Shown here in pieces: positions 25,116 to 39,647 of a stretch of 64,000 bases of DNA; position 1 is the first letter of the stretch; every line of letters begins with the position of its first letter. This DNA comes from Nicotiana tabacum (lineage: Eukaryota > Streptophyta > Magnoliopsida > Solanales > Solanaceae), in the NCBI RefSeq assembly GCF_000715075.1, contig NC_134095.1, positions 43,812,806 through 43,876,805 on the forward strand, read 5' to 3'. The notes below the pieces were generated by a model that did no database searches, was not told the origin of the DNA, and was given only the letters and a program-made list of their open reading frames with translations. A program made the translations under genes and the position numbers.

Positions 25116-25786
25116 ATCTCTGTGTTGAATTGTGTTCCCTTGGTGAGTAGTTTTGCCTCTGTTCTAGTTGTTGTTGCTCTTTCTATTCTATGTTATTTCT
25201 TATTGTTGCACTTAATTATACTGTCTTGTTCTACACTATTATACTTTGTATTTTTTTTAACCTCAGTAGGGTCCTGACCTTCCTCGTCACTACCCGACCG
25301 AGGTTAGGCTTGGCACTTACTGAGTACTGCTGTGGTGTACTCATGCCCCTTCTGCGCACGTTTTTCATGTGCAGATCAAGGTACTTTCACTCTTTCTTAT
25401 CATCCTTGAGGCGAGCCGCTTTTGTAGAGACTTCGAGGTATATCTGCCACGTCCGTAGACCGAGGAGTCCCTTTCTATCTTTCTGTAATAGTATATCCCT
25501 CCAGTATTTCCCTTTTGTTAGACATTTCTGGAGTTAGAGCTTCTTATGTATCTCTTAGCTTGTGATTCATGGGTTTCCGGGTTTTGGGAGATATATATAT
25601 TGGATTTGAGAGTTATATTTTGTATGCCGAGCGGCACTTTTAAAACGTTGTTTTATTATATTATTTCTGTTTTAAATTGTATTCTTCCGCAAATTGGTTT
25701 ATCTTCCGCGTTTTAGGCTTATCTAGTCGTAGAGACTAGGTGCCGTCACGATGGTTCATGGAGGGCGAACCGGGGTCGTGACAAGT

Positions 25787-25798
25787 TGGTATCAGAGC
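25787..25798 (+). other. Primer binding site, element C
   Basis: TGGTATCAGAGC, three bases after the LTR end. Confidence 0.92.
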
Positions 25799-25986
25799 TC
25801 TAGGTTCATTGGAGTCATGAATCATAAGCTGGTTTATTAGAGTCTCGCTGATCGATACAGAGATGTATGTACTTATCTACGAGAGGCTATGTAACCATTA
25901 GGAAAATTCCACTTCATTTAATTTCCCTGTCGTGCGAGATTTTTGACATCACGAATCCTAAACCTCTGTCTTCCATTCTCTCACAG

Positions 25987-27260
25987 ATGGTGAGGACACA
26001 TGCTACCAGAGATTATCAAACACCTGCACCCCCTGCGAGATCCGTCAAAGGTCGGGGACGGGGTAAAGGTCAAGGACGCACACGTGGTGCAACCAGAGCA
26101 TCGGCGTGAGCTGCCGCCAAGGTACCACCAGGAGTTCCAGCTGGAGTCCAGGCACCTGACATGCCTACTACCACTATTACTCCAGCTCTTCAGGAGACTC
26201 TGGCACAGTTCATGAGTATGTACACCACTCTGACTCAGGCAGGGTTGCTTCCCCTTGCTGCAGCTATATCTCAGACCAGGGGAGGAGCACAGACTCCCGC
26301 CGCCCGCACTCCTGAGCAGTGAGTGCATGTTGAGCAGGTCCTTGAGATTATTCCTGTACCGCCTGCAGTGCCAGTTCAACCCGAGGGCAGGGCAGAGGTT
26401 TCCGAGGAGGAGAAACTGAGGCTTGAGAGGTTCATGAGGTACAAGCCTCATGTATTCAGCGGTCTAACATCGGAGGATGCTCTGGGATTTCTAGATGAGA
26501 GTTACCAAATTCTCCGTACCATGGGTATATCAGAATCGAGCGGGGTTTCCTTCACTACCTTCCAGCTTCGAGGAGCCACCTATGAGTAGTGGCGCACCTA
26601 TGAGTTAGACAGTTCGGATGAGGCTGCTTCCCTAACGTGGACTCAGTTTTCAGATCTGTTCCTGAGAGAGTATGTTCCTCAGAGCCTCAAGGACGCATGG
26701 CGCGCAGAGTTTGAGCATTTGCGCCAGGGTACTATGACTGTCTTAGAGTATGCAGTTTGTTACACTAGTTTGGCTAGGCATGCACCAGCATTGGTTTCTA
26801 CTGTTCGCGAAAGGGTTCGCCGGTATATTGAGGGCCTTATTCCCAGCATCAGGTCTAGCATGGCTCGTGAGTTGGAGATGGATATTTCTTATCAGCAGGC
26901 GGTGAGCATTGCTAGGAGGATTGAGGGTATGCATGCTAAGAGGTCTCGAGAGTTGGGCTATTTCTCTGGTGCCCGTGCCCCAGCAGCAGGTCGTCATGTT
27001 AGGGGTTATATGAGTCGCCATATTCATTCAGCTCTTCCAGCAGCCAGTGGTATCCCAGCACCTCCTAGACTTCAGGAGCCTTATTATGCACCTTCAGTAT
27101 CTAGCGCGTCTCCTGCGCGGGGTGCTTTCAGAGGTCAGTCCAGTAGACCTGGCCCGAGCCAGTCACAGCCACCACTCCCAGAGCTTGTTTTGAGTGTGGT
27201 GACACACGCTATATGCTGAGGGATTGCCCCAGAATTGGGAGGGTACACCTCTACAGACTT
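25987..27260 (+). pseudogene. gag: gag of element C, interrupted by stops
   Basis: The ATG at 25987 opens MVRTHATRDYQTPAPP. Stops at 26107-26109, 26320-26322 (CGA to TGA compared with B) and 26587-26589 (TGG to TAG) break it. The gag core follows (ALGFLDESYQILRTMG; LREYVPQSLKDAWRAEFEHL; GTMTVLEYAVCYTSLARHA). The zinc knuckle near 27190 keeps CFEC but the histidine is replaced by tyrosine, and the frame changes around 27180. Unlike element B, the GTTCCTGAGAGAGTATGTTCCT stretch near 26660 is intact. Confidence 0.88.
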
Positions 27261-27295
27261 TTCAGCCATAGCATACCCCGCAGAGTTCTCAGGCT

Positions 27296-28033
27296 ATGGT
27301 TACAGCTCCAGTTGCTACCCTACCTTCTCAGCCAGCCAGAGGTGGAGGTCAGGGAGGTAGAGGTCGCCCTAGAGGGGGAGGCCAGGCCCGATACTATGCC
27401 CTTCTTGCCCGTATTGAGGTTGTTGCCTCTGATTCTGTCATCACAGGTATTATACTAGTTTGTTACAGAGATGCATCGGTTCTATTCGATCTAGGCTATA
27501 CTTACTCTTATGTGTCTTCTTATTTTGCTCCGCATTTGGGTGTATCTCGGGATTCTTTGAGTTCCCCTGTTTATGTTTCTACTCCTATGGGAGATTCTCT
27601 TGTTATGGATTGCGTTTATCGATTGTGTTTGGTTGCTCTTAGTGGTTTTGAGACCATAGCCAATTTATTGTTACTTATCATGGTTGACTTTGATATTTTC
27701 TTGGGCATGGACTATTTGTCACCCCATTATGCTATTCTTAATTGTCACGCCAAAACCATGACATTGGTTGTGCCAAGTGTACCGCGTGTTGAGTGGAGGG
27801 GTACTTTAGATCACACTCCCAGTAGAGTTATTTCTTTTCTTAAAGCTCAGCGTATGGTTGAGAAGGGGTGTGACGCGTATTTAGCTTATGTGAGAGATGT
27901 CAGTATTGATACCCCTTTAGTTGATTCAGTCCTAGTAGTACGGGATTTTCTCGATGTGTTTCTAGCTGATCTTCCAAGCATGTCGCCTGATAGAGATATT
28001 GATTTTGGCATTGATCTGTTGTCGGGCACTTAG
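27296..28033 (+). pseudogene. pol: Protease and spacer of element C
   Basis: Starts in a Gly/Arg-rich linker (GGGQGGRGRPRGGG), then protease. The active site reads FDLGYTYSYVSSYF, where element B has [14 protein letters not shown]: the aspartate stays but Pro and Ser are changed. The segment DIFLGMDYLSPHY follows. TAG at 28031-28033 (from CAG) ends the frame before RT. Confidence 0.87.
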
Positions 28034-28048
28034 CCCATTTCTATTCCT

Positions 28049-28848
28049 ATGTGTCGTATGGCTCCTCCCGAGTTAAAAGAGTTGAAGGATCAATTACAGG
28101 AATTGCTTGATAAGGGTTTTATTCGGCCCAGTGTATCACCTTGGGGTGCTCTTGTCTTGTTTGTGAAGAAAAAGGATGGTTCTCTACGTATGTGTATTGA
28201 TTATTACCAGTTGAACAAAGTGATAGTTAAGAACCATTATCTTTTGCCTCGTATTGATGATCTGTTTGATCAGCTTCAGGGCACACAGGTGTTTTTAAAG
28301 ATTGATTTGCGCTTAGGTTACCATCAGTTGAAGATTCGGGAGCTAGATATCCCGAAGACTGCTTTCAGGACTCGGTATGGTCATTACGAGTTCCTTATTA
28401 TGTCATTTGGGTTGACCAATGCCCATCAGCCTTTATGTATTTGATGCACAGTGTGTTCCGGCCGTATCTTGACTCGTTCGTCATTGTCTTTATTGATGAT
28501 ATTCTGGTGTATTCCCGGAGTCGGAAAGATCATGAGCACCACCTGAGGACTGAGCTTCAAACTCTAAGAGAGAAGAAGCTATATGTTAAGTTCTCGAAAT
28601 GTGAGTTTTGGTTGGATTCAGTGGCATTCTTAGGCCACGTGGTATCAAGTGAGGGTATTCAGGTTTATCCGAAGAAGATAGAGGCCGTGCAGGGTTGGCC
28701 CAGACCATCCTCGGCTACTGAGATCCACGGTTTCCTTGGCCTGGCAGGTTACTATCGTCTTTTTATGGAGGGGGGTTTCATTGATTGCAGCCCCTATGAC
28801 CAGGTTGACCTAGAAGGGTGCTCCGTTTCAGTGGACGGAGGAGTGTGA
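28049..28848 (+). pseudogene. pol: Reverse transcriptase of element C, one frameshift
   Basis: Two frames, 28049-28444 and 28435-28848. The first has [21 protein letters not shown] and MSFGLTNA; the second has [11 protein letters not shown] (catalytic aspartates kept) and [17 protein letters not shown]. The frame changes at the TNAPAAF motif (~28425), where one base appears lost, and again near 28770. Confidence 0.88.
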
Positions 28849-28849
28849 G

Positions 28850-30208
28850 GTGAGCTTTCAGAAGCTCAAGACAGCTTTGACTACAGCCCTAGTTTTGATA
28901 TTGCCTACAGGTTCGGGGTCTTATACGGTCTATTGTGATGCCTTGAGGATTGGCTTTGGAGCGGTTTTGATGCAGGACAGTAGGGTGATTACCTACGTGT
29001 CCAGACAGTTGAAGGTACATGAGAAGAATTATCTTGTCCATGATCTTGAGTTAGCTACTATTGTTCACGCCCTGAATATTTGGTGCCATTATTTATACGG
29101 GGTTCTCTGTGAGATTTATACTGACCATCGGAGCTTGCAGCACCTATTCAAGCAAAAGGATCTAAATTTCCGCCAGAGGAGGTGGTTAGAGTTGCTGAAG
29201 GACTATGATATCACTATTTTGTATCACCCGAGCAAGGCCAATGTGGTGGTTGATGCCTTGAGTCGACGAGCGGAGAGTTTGGGGAGTTTGACCTATTTAC
29301 CAGCATCAGATAGGCCTATGGCGATGGATATTCAGGCCTTAGCTAGCCAGTTTGTGAGATTGGATCTTTTGGAGCCCAGTCGGGTTCTAGCTTGTGTGGT
29401 TTCTCGGTCTTCCTTATTTGATCGTATCAGGGAGCGGCAGTATGATTGCCCTCATTTGCATGTCCTCAAGGACAAGGTTCAGCATAGTGATGCCAGAGAT
29501 GCGACTATTGGTGATGATAGGGTATTGAGGATGCAGGGTCGGATTTGTGTACCCAATGTTGATGGGCTTCGGGAGTTGATTCTAGAGGAGGCCCATAGCT
29601 CGCGGTATTCCATTCATCCGGGTGCCGCGAAGATGTATCAGGATTTGAGGCAGCATTATTGGTGTAGGTGGATGAAGAAAGATATTGTTAGATATGTATC
29701 TCGGTGCCTTAACTGTCAGCAGGTGAAGTTTGAGCACCAGAGACCAGGCGGGTTGCTTCAGCAGAAAGAGATTTTGGAGTGGAAGTGGGAGCGGACCACC
29801 ATGGACTTTGTAGTTGGGCTCCCACAGACTTTGAGAAAGTTCAATGCTATTTGGGTGATTTTGGATTGGCTGACCAAGTCCGCTCACTTTATTCCTGTGT
29901 GTACTACTTATTCCTCAGAGCGGTTGGCGGAGATCTATATCCGGGAGATTGTTTGTCTGCATGGTATTCCGGTTTCCATCATTTCAGATAGAGGTACTCA
30001 GTTCACATCACGGTTCTGGAGAGCCGTTCAGCATGAGTTGGGTACTCAGGTGGAGTTGAGTACAGCATTTCACCCTCAGATGGACGGACAGTCCGAGTGC
30101 ACTATCCAGAATCTTGAGGATATGCTCCGAGCGTGTGTGATAGAGTTTGGAGGGTCTTGGGATAAGTTCTTGCCATTGGCGGAGTTTGCTTACAATAACA
30201 GCTATTAG
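28850..30208 (+). pseudogene. pol: RNase H and integrase of element C (452 open codons)
   Basis: The longest open pol stretch among the chromoviruses here. RNase [40 protein letters not shown]. Integrase zinc domain: HSSRYSIH and CLNCQQV, all four ligands present. Catalytic core: VILDWLTKSAHF, IISDRGTQF and DGQSECTI, all three acids present. TAG at 30206-30208 (from CAG) stops it inside the conserved AYNNSYQSS motif. Confidence 0.9.
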
Positions 30209-30784
30209 TCCAACATTCAGATGGCACTGTATGAGGCTTTATATGGTAGACGGTGTAGATCCCCTATGGGTTGATTTAAGCCGGGTGAGGCCAGATTATT
30301 GGGCATAGACTTGGTTCAGGATGCTTTGGAGAAGGTCAAGGTGATTCAGTATAGACTCCGCACAGCCTAGTCCAAACAGAAGAGTTACGCGGATCGGAAG
30401 GTTCGTGATGTTTCTTATATGGTTGGAGAGCGGGTTCTGCTTCGGGTTTCACCTATGAAGGGCGTTATGAGATTGGGGAAGAAAGGGAAGTTGAGTCCGA
30501 GGTTTATTGGCCCTTTTGAGATATTGAGGCATGTTGGGGAGGTTACTTATGAGCTTGCCTTACCTCCCAGCTTGGCAGGAGTTCATCTGGTATGTTATGT
30601 TTCGATGCTCCGAAGGTATCACGGTGACCCGTTACACGTGTTGGATTTTAGTTCAGTCCAGTTGGACAAGGATCTATCTTATGTTGAGGAGCCAGTGGCA
30701 ATATTGGACAGGCAGGTTAGAAAGATGAGGTCAAAGAACATTACATCTGTGAAGGTTCAGTGGCAGGGTCAGCCATTCGAATAG
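30209..30784 (+). pseudogene. pol: Integrase C-terminus and chromodomain of element C
   Basis: Stops at 30272-30274 (TGG to TGA) and 30368-30370 (CAG to TAG), then open from 30419: ERVLLRVSPMKGVMRLGKKGK, GPFEILRHVGEVTYELALPP, and a chromodomain (VEEPVAILDRQVRKMRSKN...VKVQW). A stop at 30782-30784 truncates the chromodomain before its TWE motif. Confidence 0.88.
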
Positions 30785-30885
30785 GCGACCTGGGAGACCA
30801 AGCAGAATATGGGCAGTTGTTACCCTCATCTTTTCACTACTTCAGGTATGTCTCTATGCTCGTTCGAGGACGAACGAAAGATTAA

Positions 30886-30896
30886 GTGTAGGAGGA
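30886..30896 (+). other. Polypurine tract, element C
   Basis: GTGTAGGAGGA before the LTR start TGTGATGACC; TTCGAGGACGA precedes by ~25 bp, as in B. Confidence 0.75.
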
Positions 30897-33570
30897 TGTG
30901 ATGACCCGGATGGTCGTCTTAAGAATTTACTCCTTGATCCCCCATTAACTGTTTTCCCCAAGTTTATCTCTGCTATTTTGATTTGCCGAGATGTTCGGTT
31001 TTGAGTTTCGGAGAGTTTTGGGACACTTAGTCCCTAAGTGAGAGCTTAAGTGTTGGAAAGTTGACCGTAGCTAGAACAGTGTGAAGACGAACTCGGAATG
31101 GAAATCTGATTGTTCCGTTAGCTCCGTTGGGTATTTTGGGCTTAGGGGTGTATTCGGATTATGTTTTGGAGGTCCGTAGCTAATTTAGGCTTGAAATGTC
31201 GAAAGTTGAATTTTTTAAGTTTTCGGTTCGATAGTGAGATTTTGATCCAAGGGTCGGAATGGAATTCCGGAAGTTGGAGTAGCTTCATAGTGTTTAATGT
31301 GATGTGTGTGCAAACTTTTAGGTCATTCGGACGAGGTTTGATAGACTTTTTGATCGAAAGCGTATTTTTAGAGTTTTTGGAATTCTTAGGCTTGAATCCG
31401 ATGAAAAATAGTTGTTTTGATGTTGGTTTGAGAGTTCCGAAGGTTGGAACAAGTTTGAATGATGTTTTAGGATTGGTTAGCAGGTTTGGTTGAGGTCCCG
31501 GGGGCCTCAGGTGTGTTTCGGATGCTCAACGGGTCATTTTAGAACTTGTTGGAATTGCAGGACTACTACTATCTAGTTTCCTTAATCGCGTTCGTGCCCT
31601 TCCCTCCGCCTTCGCGTAGTGTAATTTCGGAGGATGATTTAATTGTTCTTCACGATCGCATGTTTTGGCTCGCGATCTCGAAAGTGTGCCCCCTCCTCCT
31701 TCGCGTTCGCGTAGTAGAACTAGGAGCCGAGGGTACTGTGACCATTTCCCCTTCGCGTTCGTATTTTCCTGCCCGCGAACGCATAAGCCTGCCCTTTTCC
31801 TCTTCCGCGTTTACGTGCTTTATCACACGTTCACATAGCCCAGTTCAGGAACCATCAGATTTTCGTCTTCGCGATCGCACATCATTTTACGCGATCGCGA
31901 TGTACAAACACCTGGGCAGATTATAAAATTTCAAAGTCGAGGGTTTGGCCATTTTTATCAAAACATAAGCTTGGGAGCTCGGATTTGAGCGAGGTTTTGA
32001 GGGATTTTCAGAGATATCAATTGGGTAATGATTCTTAATTTTTTTTCTTGTAACCTATTAATCTAAACATGAGTTCGTCATTTAATTTCGGACTTTGTAT
32101 GAAAATTTGGGGGAAAGTTCTTATACCAAAATTTCGAGTTTTGATTGGGTATTTAACATTGGATTTGGATAATTTTGGTATGGTTAGACTCGTGGGAGTG
32201 TGAGGATTCTAAAAATATAAATTTTACCCGATTCCGAGACGTGGGCCCGACGGCCATTTTGGTCATTTTACCTAATTTCGCGTATTAGCTTAGAATTTAA
32301 TTGTAGAATCATTTACTTGAAGTGTTATTTACATTATGAAATTGAAATGAATAGATTCGGGCCATTTGGAGTCGAGTACTCGTGGCAAGAGCGTGGTTTC
32401 AGAGTGATTATTGAGTCGATTCGATGTAAGTGGCTTGTCTAACGCGTGGGGGACCTTCCCCTTAGGATTGGTATATTTGGTAATTGAAATACCTTGTACA
32501 TGAGGTGACGAGTGCGTACTTGTGCTAATTGTTAGAAATCCGGTTTTCATTAAGTCATCATTAGTATGTTTCCTTTCCTGTTTTTACTACTTGCACTATT
32601 AAGCCTGTTGTTAGCTTAGGAAAGCATGTCTAAGTGACTTAATTGCTTTATTTGTTCAACCTGCCTTACCTGAATTCTGTGCAGCATGCTAGGCTAGAAT
32701 CACTTGTTGCCTTAATATGAAATTTTGTCATTTCTGTATATTTTCCTGTTGCTGCTGTGTAATTATTTTGGGACTACGGATGTGGGATTCTGGTAGCTCC
32801 CCCCTTTCCTGTTTATTTGGGACTACGAATGTGGGATTCCCGTATATCCCCCTTGTCTGTTTATTTGGGACTACAGATGTGGGTTTTCGGTAGACCCCTC
32901 TGCACAGTTACATGAAACTACGGGACTGCACCCGGTAGATTCTCCCAGTACTGGGTATTTACATTTGGGGACAACAGAATGGGATTCCGGTAGATCCCTA
33001 GCACATTATGAGTTGGACTACGGGACGACACCCGGGAGATCCACTGGACATTTATATTTGGGGGCTACAGGACGGTATCGTGGTAGATCCCCGGTTGCTA
33101 TCTTTGTGTTGAGTTGTGTTCCCTCGGTGAGTATTTTTGCTCTGTTCTAGTTGTTGTTGCTCTTTCTATTCTATGTTAGTTCTTACTGTTGCACTTAATT
33201 ATACTATCTTGTTCTACACTGTTATACTTTGTATTTTATTTAACCTCAGTAGGGTCGTGACCTTCCTCGTCACTACCCCACCGAGGTTAGGCTTGGCACT
33301 TATTGAGTACCGTTGTGGTGTATTCATGCCCCTTCTGCGCATGTTTTTCATGTGCAGATCAAGGTACTTTCATTCTATCTTATCATTCTTGAGGCGAGAT
33401 GCTTCTGTAGAGACTTCGAGGTATATTTGCCACGTCCGCAGACTGAGGAGTCCCTTTCTATCTTTTTGTAATAGTATAGCCCTTCAGTACTTCCCTTTTG
33501 TTAGATATTTCTGGAGTTAGAGCTTCTTATATTTCTCTTAGCTTGTGATTCATGGGTTTTCAGGTTTTGG

Positions 33571-33655
<85 letters not shown>

Positions 33656-33828
33656 AGTTATATTTTGTATGACGAGCGACACTTTTAAAACGCTGTTTTA
33701 TTACATTATTTTTGTTTTAAATTGTATTCTTCCGCAAATTGATTTATCTTCCGCGTTTTAGGCTTACCTAGTCGTAGAGACTAGGTACCGTCACGATAGT
33801 TCACGGAGGGCGAATCGGGGTCGTGACA
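30897..33828 (+). repeat. Right LTR of element C
   Basis: Ends GGGTCGTGACA. It carries the same CG-palindrome cluster (31583-31915) and hairpin array (32768-33095) as the left copy, plus a long TA run the left copy lacks. Confidence 0.92.
33574..33646. repeat. (TA)n expansion inside right LTR C
   Basis: About 36 TA units where the left LTR has about five (25591-25600). The expansion happened after the element inserted. Confidence 0.95.
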
Positions 33829-34114
33829 AAGTTAATCCTTCGCAACATGATAATTCTATCTTTTATTTTATTTTCAAGATTTTTGTTCAAATTGATAGCA
33901 TTTGTTTCAAGTGCTCTCTAATTATACCCTTTTTATTTTTATTTTTTATTTTTGTCGGAATCTCATGCATTCCAGACTAAGTTAATTTTTTGTGGGGGAA
34001 AGATTCGTTTTTATTATTATTTTAATTTAAATTATGTATATGGGTAATGGGTCAAGTTGGGTTGGGTCATTCCTATTTTAAGGGTAAATACTAAATCGAC
34101 CGGTCGGCCGAAAC
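33829..34114. other. Intergenic, nothing recognised
   Basis: T-rich plus strand; no open frame or TE end. Confidence 0.45.
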
Positions 34115-36383
<2,269 letters not shown>

Positions 36384-37114
36384 GGTCACAATCCGGATTT
36401 TCCACCCTCGGGGGTCGTGATGACGCCTACTAATGAAAGTTAGGCAAGCCAACTGTTTGAACCAATTATCTTTTTCCCATTTTTAATCCTTTAACAATTA
36501 TGAAACAATAGCTTATAAACAGCGGAGTTTTAAACAAGCGGAAGAAACAATAAAATCATTTGAATACATATCCAATACAACATCTTAAACAAAGTCTACC
36601 TAGAACTAGTGTCACAACTCCACAGCCGGTCTAGAATTACCACAAACAAGGTCTGAAAAATAAATAATACACTATTTCTGAAATATCTAAATGAAACAGG
36701 ATGAAGGGATAGAGGGAGACGCCAGGGCCTGCGGACGCCTGCAGGACTACCTCGGAATCTCCGACTGAACTGAAGGTAGCCACCCAAGCTAAGGTCCGAA
36801 TGCTGCTGCTCCCAGATCTGCACATAGTGCAGAGTGTAGTATCAGCACAACCGACCCCATGTGCTGGTAAGTGCCTAGCCTAACCCCGGCGAAGTAATGA
36901 CGAGGCTAGAACCAGACTACCAGATAAACATGTGCAGTTATATCATATAAAGTGAAAAATAAAACATAAATATACAATTAAGGATGGGAGGGGGACATGC
37001 TGCGGGGGAATATTATTTACCAACAGTAACTCAGGATAAAAGCATAAAGAACAATTTAAAATTTACGGCAGAAAGAATAAGGAAACCGTAACCAATCAAT
37101 AACCACTTTTATCA

Positions 37115-37330
37115 TTTATTGTTGCGGCGCGCAACCCGATCCAAATCATAAAAATACTGTTGCGACGTGCAACCCCATCTATATCATTTATCACTGTTGC
37201 GGCGTGCAACCGATCCAATTATAATGTTGTTGTGGCGTGCAATCCGATCCAAATATAATACTGTTGCGGCGTGTAACCCGATCAAAACATAATATTATTG
37301 CGGTATGCAACCCGATCCCAATATACAATT
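37115..37330 (-). repeat. Hairpin-unit tandem array in solo LTR D
   Basis: Six units of 33-38 bp around GTTGCGGCGTGCAACCCGAT; arms GTTGC/GCAAC flank a 5-nt loop. Confidence 0.8.
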
Positions 37331-38269
37331 CAACACCAATCACAAAAGAGTCCCAGCAAGGGAACAATAAGGAAACAACACTATCCTGGCAAGGGAATCG
37401 ATAGTATAAGTAAATACGTCCCATCAAGGGAATCAACTATAACCAAACTTGTTCTAACATTTAACTTCACAAAAGAAACCTCAACTAGCACCAATACTAA
37501 ACCATAAGCAATTTCCACGAGAATAATCATAATTCTTGCCCAACACAGAGAATCAACAACTTAGGCATTCGTAGTACTTATTAAGAACACAACGATTTCA
37601 ATTTAAGACTCACGGCATGCTTGACACCAACATATAGATACTCGTCACCATGCCTATACGTCGTACTCCACAAATAACACATAGCAAGTAGGATACGGCT
37701 CCTTATCCGTCAAGCTAAGGTTAGACCAAACACTTACCTCAAACTCTTACGGCCAACTCAAGCCTCAAACACCACTTTTCCTTTAGAATTCGCCTCCAAA
37801 TAACTCATATCTAGTCCAAATTAATTTAACAATATCAATAAATGCTAAAGAATTCATACCCAATGCTTAATTATAGATTTTCTATCATTTTCCCCAAAAA
37901 GTCAAAAATTGAGCCCGGGGTCCGCTTGGTCAAAACTCGAGGTTCGGACCAAAATCAGATCACCCATTCACCCACGAGCCCGAATATGCAATTAGTTTCG
38001 GAATCCGACCCCAAAACGAAGTCTAAATTCCAATTATTCAAAAAGCCCTAACTCTACCCAAATTCCCCAATTTCTACCATGAAAACCGTAGATTTTAGGA
38101 TGAAAATTGATGAAATGAATGGGAAATCGAAAGGAAAAGATTTAGAATCATATACCAATGTTTTGGGGAAGAAATTGTTCTTTGAAAATCGCCTCAATGC
38201 TCTCAAATTTTGAAAATATGAAGTAAATGGGTTATGCCCGTTTTTTTGCTTCTGTTTTAAAATCACCAC

Positions 38270-38612
38270 GCAGGCCTTCATTGCGTTCGCGATAGGCCTG
38301 TCGCGTTCGTGATGGGTCAGGCCCAGATGGCCATCACGTTCGCGTTCAAGGGCTCGCGTTCGCGGAGCTTCAGCTCCTCGAGCCTTCGCGTTCGCGGTCA
38401 AGTAGTCGCGTTCGCGTAGAGTAAAATCCCTCTCCCCCTGGCCAGGCCCAAAGGCCTTCGCGTTCGCGATAGCATGTCCGCGTTCGCGAAAGGAAGCACC
38501 CTCAAAGCTTCGCGTCCGCGACCTGTTTCTCGCATTCGCGTAGAAGGAAAATTCCTTCAGCCTGACTTACCCTTCGCGTTCACGAGAGTCCTTCCGCGAA
38601 CGCGAAGAACAA
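38270..38612 (-). repeat. CG-rich palindrome cluster in solo LTR D
   Basis: More than ten copies of TTCGCGTTCGCG-like words in both orientations. Confidence 0.75.
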
Positions 38613-39338
38613 AACTCCAGAACACCAGAAACTGAAAACTTGCAACTTTTCCTAAGTTTAAAACCTTTTGAAACCTATCTGAAACTCACCCGAGCCCTCG
38701 GGGCTCCAAACCAAACATGCATATTAACTCAAAAACATCATATGAACTTATCTGTGCGATCAAATCACCAAAATAACAACTTAAACAACGAATTTAGCAT
38801 AGAAATCTAAGGAAAATTTCAAAACTTTCGAAGTATCAATTTTCACAAGTACAGGTCCGAATCATATCAAACGACTCTCGTTTCTTACAAAATTTTACAG
38901 GCTCGACTTAAATCACATATAAGACCTATACCGGGCTCCGAAACCAAAATACGGGTCTGATACCAACAAGTTCCAAACATTTTTCATTTCTAAAAACTCA
39001 TATATTCCAGAAAATAATTTTCTTTAAAAATTCATTTCTCGGGCTTGGGACCTCGGAATTCGATTCCGGGCATACGCCAAAGTCCCATATTTTCCTACGG
39101 ACCCTATGGGACCATCAAATCACGAGTCCGGATCCGTTTACCCAAAATATTGACCGAAGTCAACTTAAATTCATTTTCAAGGCAATATTTTTCATTTTTC
39201 ATGGATTTTGACATAATAGCTTTTCGGTAACGCGTCCGGACTGCGCACGCAAATCGAGGTGATGCAGAGAGAGGTTTTTAAGGTCTCGAAATACAGAATT
39301 TATTTCTAAAACAAGTGATGATCTTTTGGGTCATCACA

Positions 39339-39647
39339 GCTTTAAAAGTGTGTTCTATAAGGAACCAAAGATCACGCTTCAAACATATAGCTTTACGTCA
39401 TAAAAGTGTGGGTATAAGAGAAAATATAAAGCATAGCTTTTTTTACCGCATTGGCCACACTTGTGAAGCATGGCTTCTAAAGGGACACGTAAAAAGCGTG
39501 ATCATAGGTCAAAGGTTATGGTTCTTTAGGCCACCCCATAAAAGCATAGCTTAAAGGCCTTTGATTAAATGCTACACTTCTTGACATCTTAGACTACACT
39601 TTTCAGGAATGGCTGGAGTCCTTAAATGTTATAGTGTATATATTATC
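39339..39647. repeat. Right part of the short-motif block interrupted by solo LTR D
   Basis: Words AAGCATAGCTTT, GAAGCATGGCTTC, AAAAGCGTGATC, CCACACTT and AAAAGTGTG(G) recur as direct and inverted copies. With 36240-36383 they form one block after removing the LTR. It may end at ATAGTG (39642-39647), a CACTA-like end in reverse, but no left CACTA end was found. Confidence 0.35.

Larger units (their letters stand above)
22891..25783 (+). repeat. Left LTR of element C
   Basis: Shares start, end (GGGTCGTGACA) and most of its length with 30897-33828. Confidence 0.9.
22891..33828 (+). mobile_element. Element C: full-length Tekay/Del chromovirus, inactivated
   Basis: Two LTRs of 2.89 and 2.93 kb enclose a primer site, gag, protease, RT, RNase H, integrase, chromodomain and polypurine tract in the same order as element B. 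The LTR start reads TATGACGACC instead of TGTGACGACC. The five bases outside each end (TAGGA and AAGTT) do not match, so either one flank was altered or the two LTRs come from different insertions. Several stops and at least two frameshifts disable it. Confidence 0.9.
36384..39338 (-). mobile_element. Solo LTR D (minus strand) with 5-bp target duplication
   Basis: GCTTT at 36379-36383 is repeated at 39339-39343. Between them is one 2955-bp LTR: the plus-strand left edge reads GGTCACAATCCGG, against TGTCACGACCCGG in LTR F, and the right edge reads GGGTCATCACA. No primer site, interior or second LTR exists, so recombination between two LTRs removed the rest. It is closest to LTR F by its first ~70 bp. 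Confidence 0.9.

Noticed and set aside
25981..26451. 156-codon minus-strand frame
   Set aside because: Antisense shadow of the gag gene of element C.
22886..33833. Target duplication of element C
   Set aside because: The five flanking bases (TAGGA and AAGTT) do not match.
37110..37330. CRISPR-like array
   Set aside because: Regular repeats are present, but the spacers are not unique, the sequence is inside a plant LTR and no cas gene exists.
39642..39647. CACTA transposon end
   Set aside because: ATAGTG reversed is CACTAT, but no matching left end or 3-bp duplication was found; kept only as a weak possibility in the feature list.
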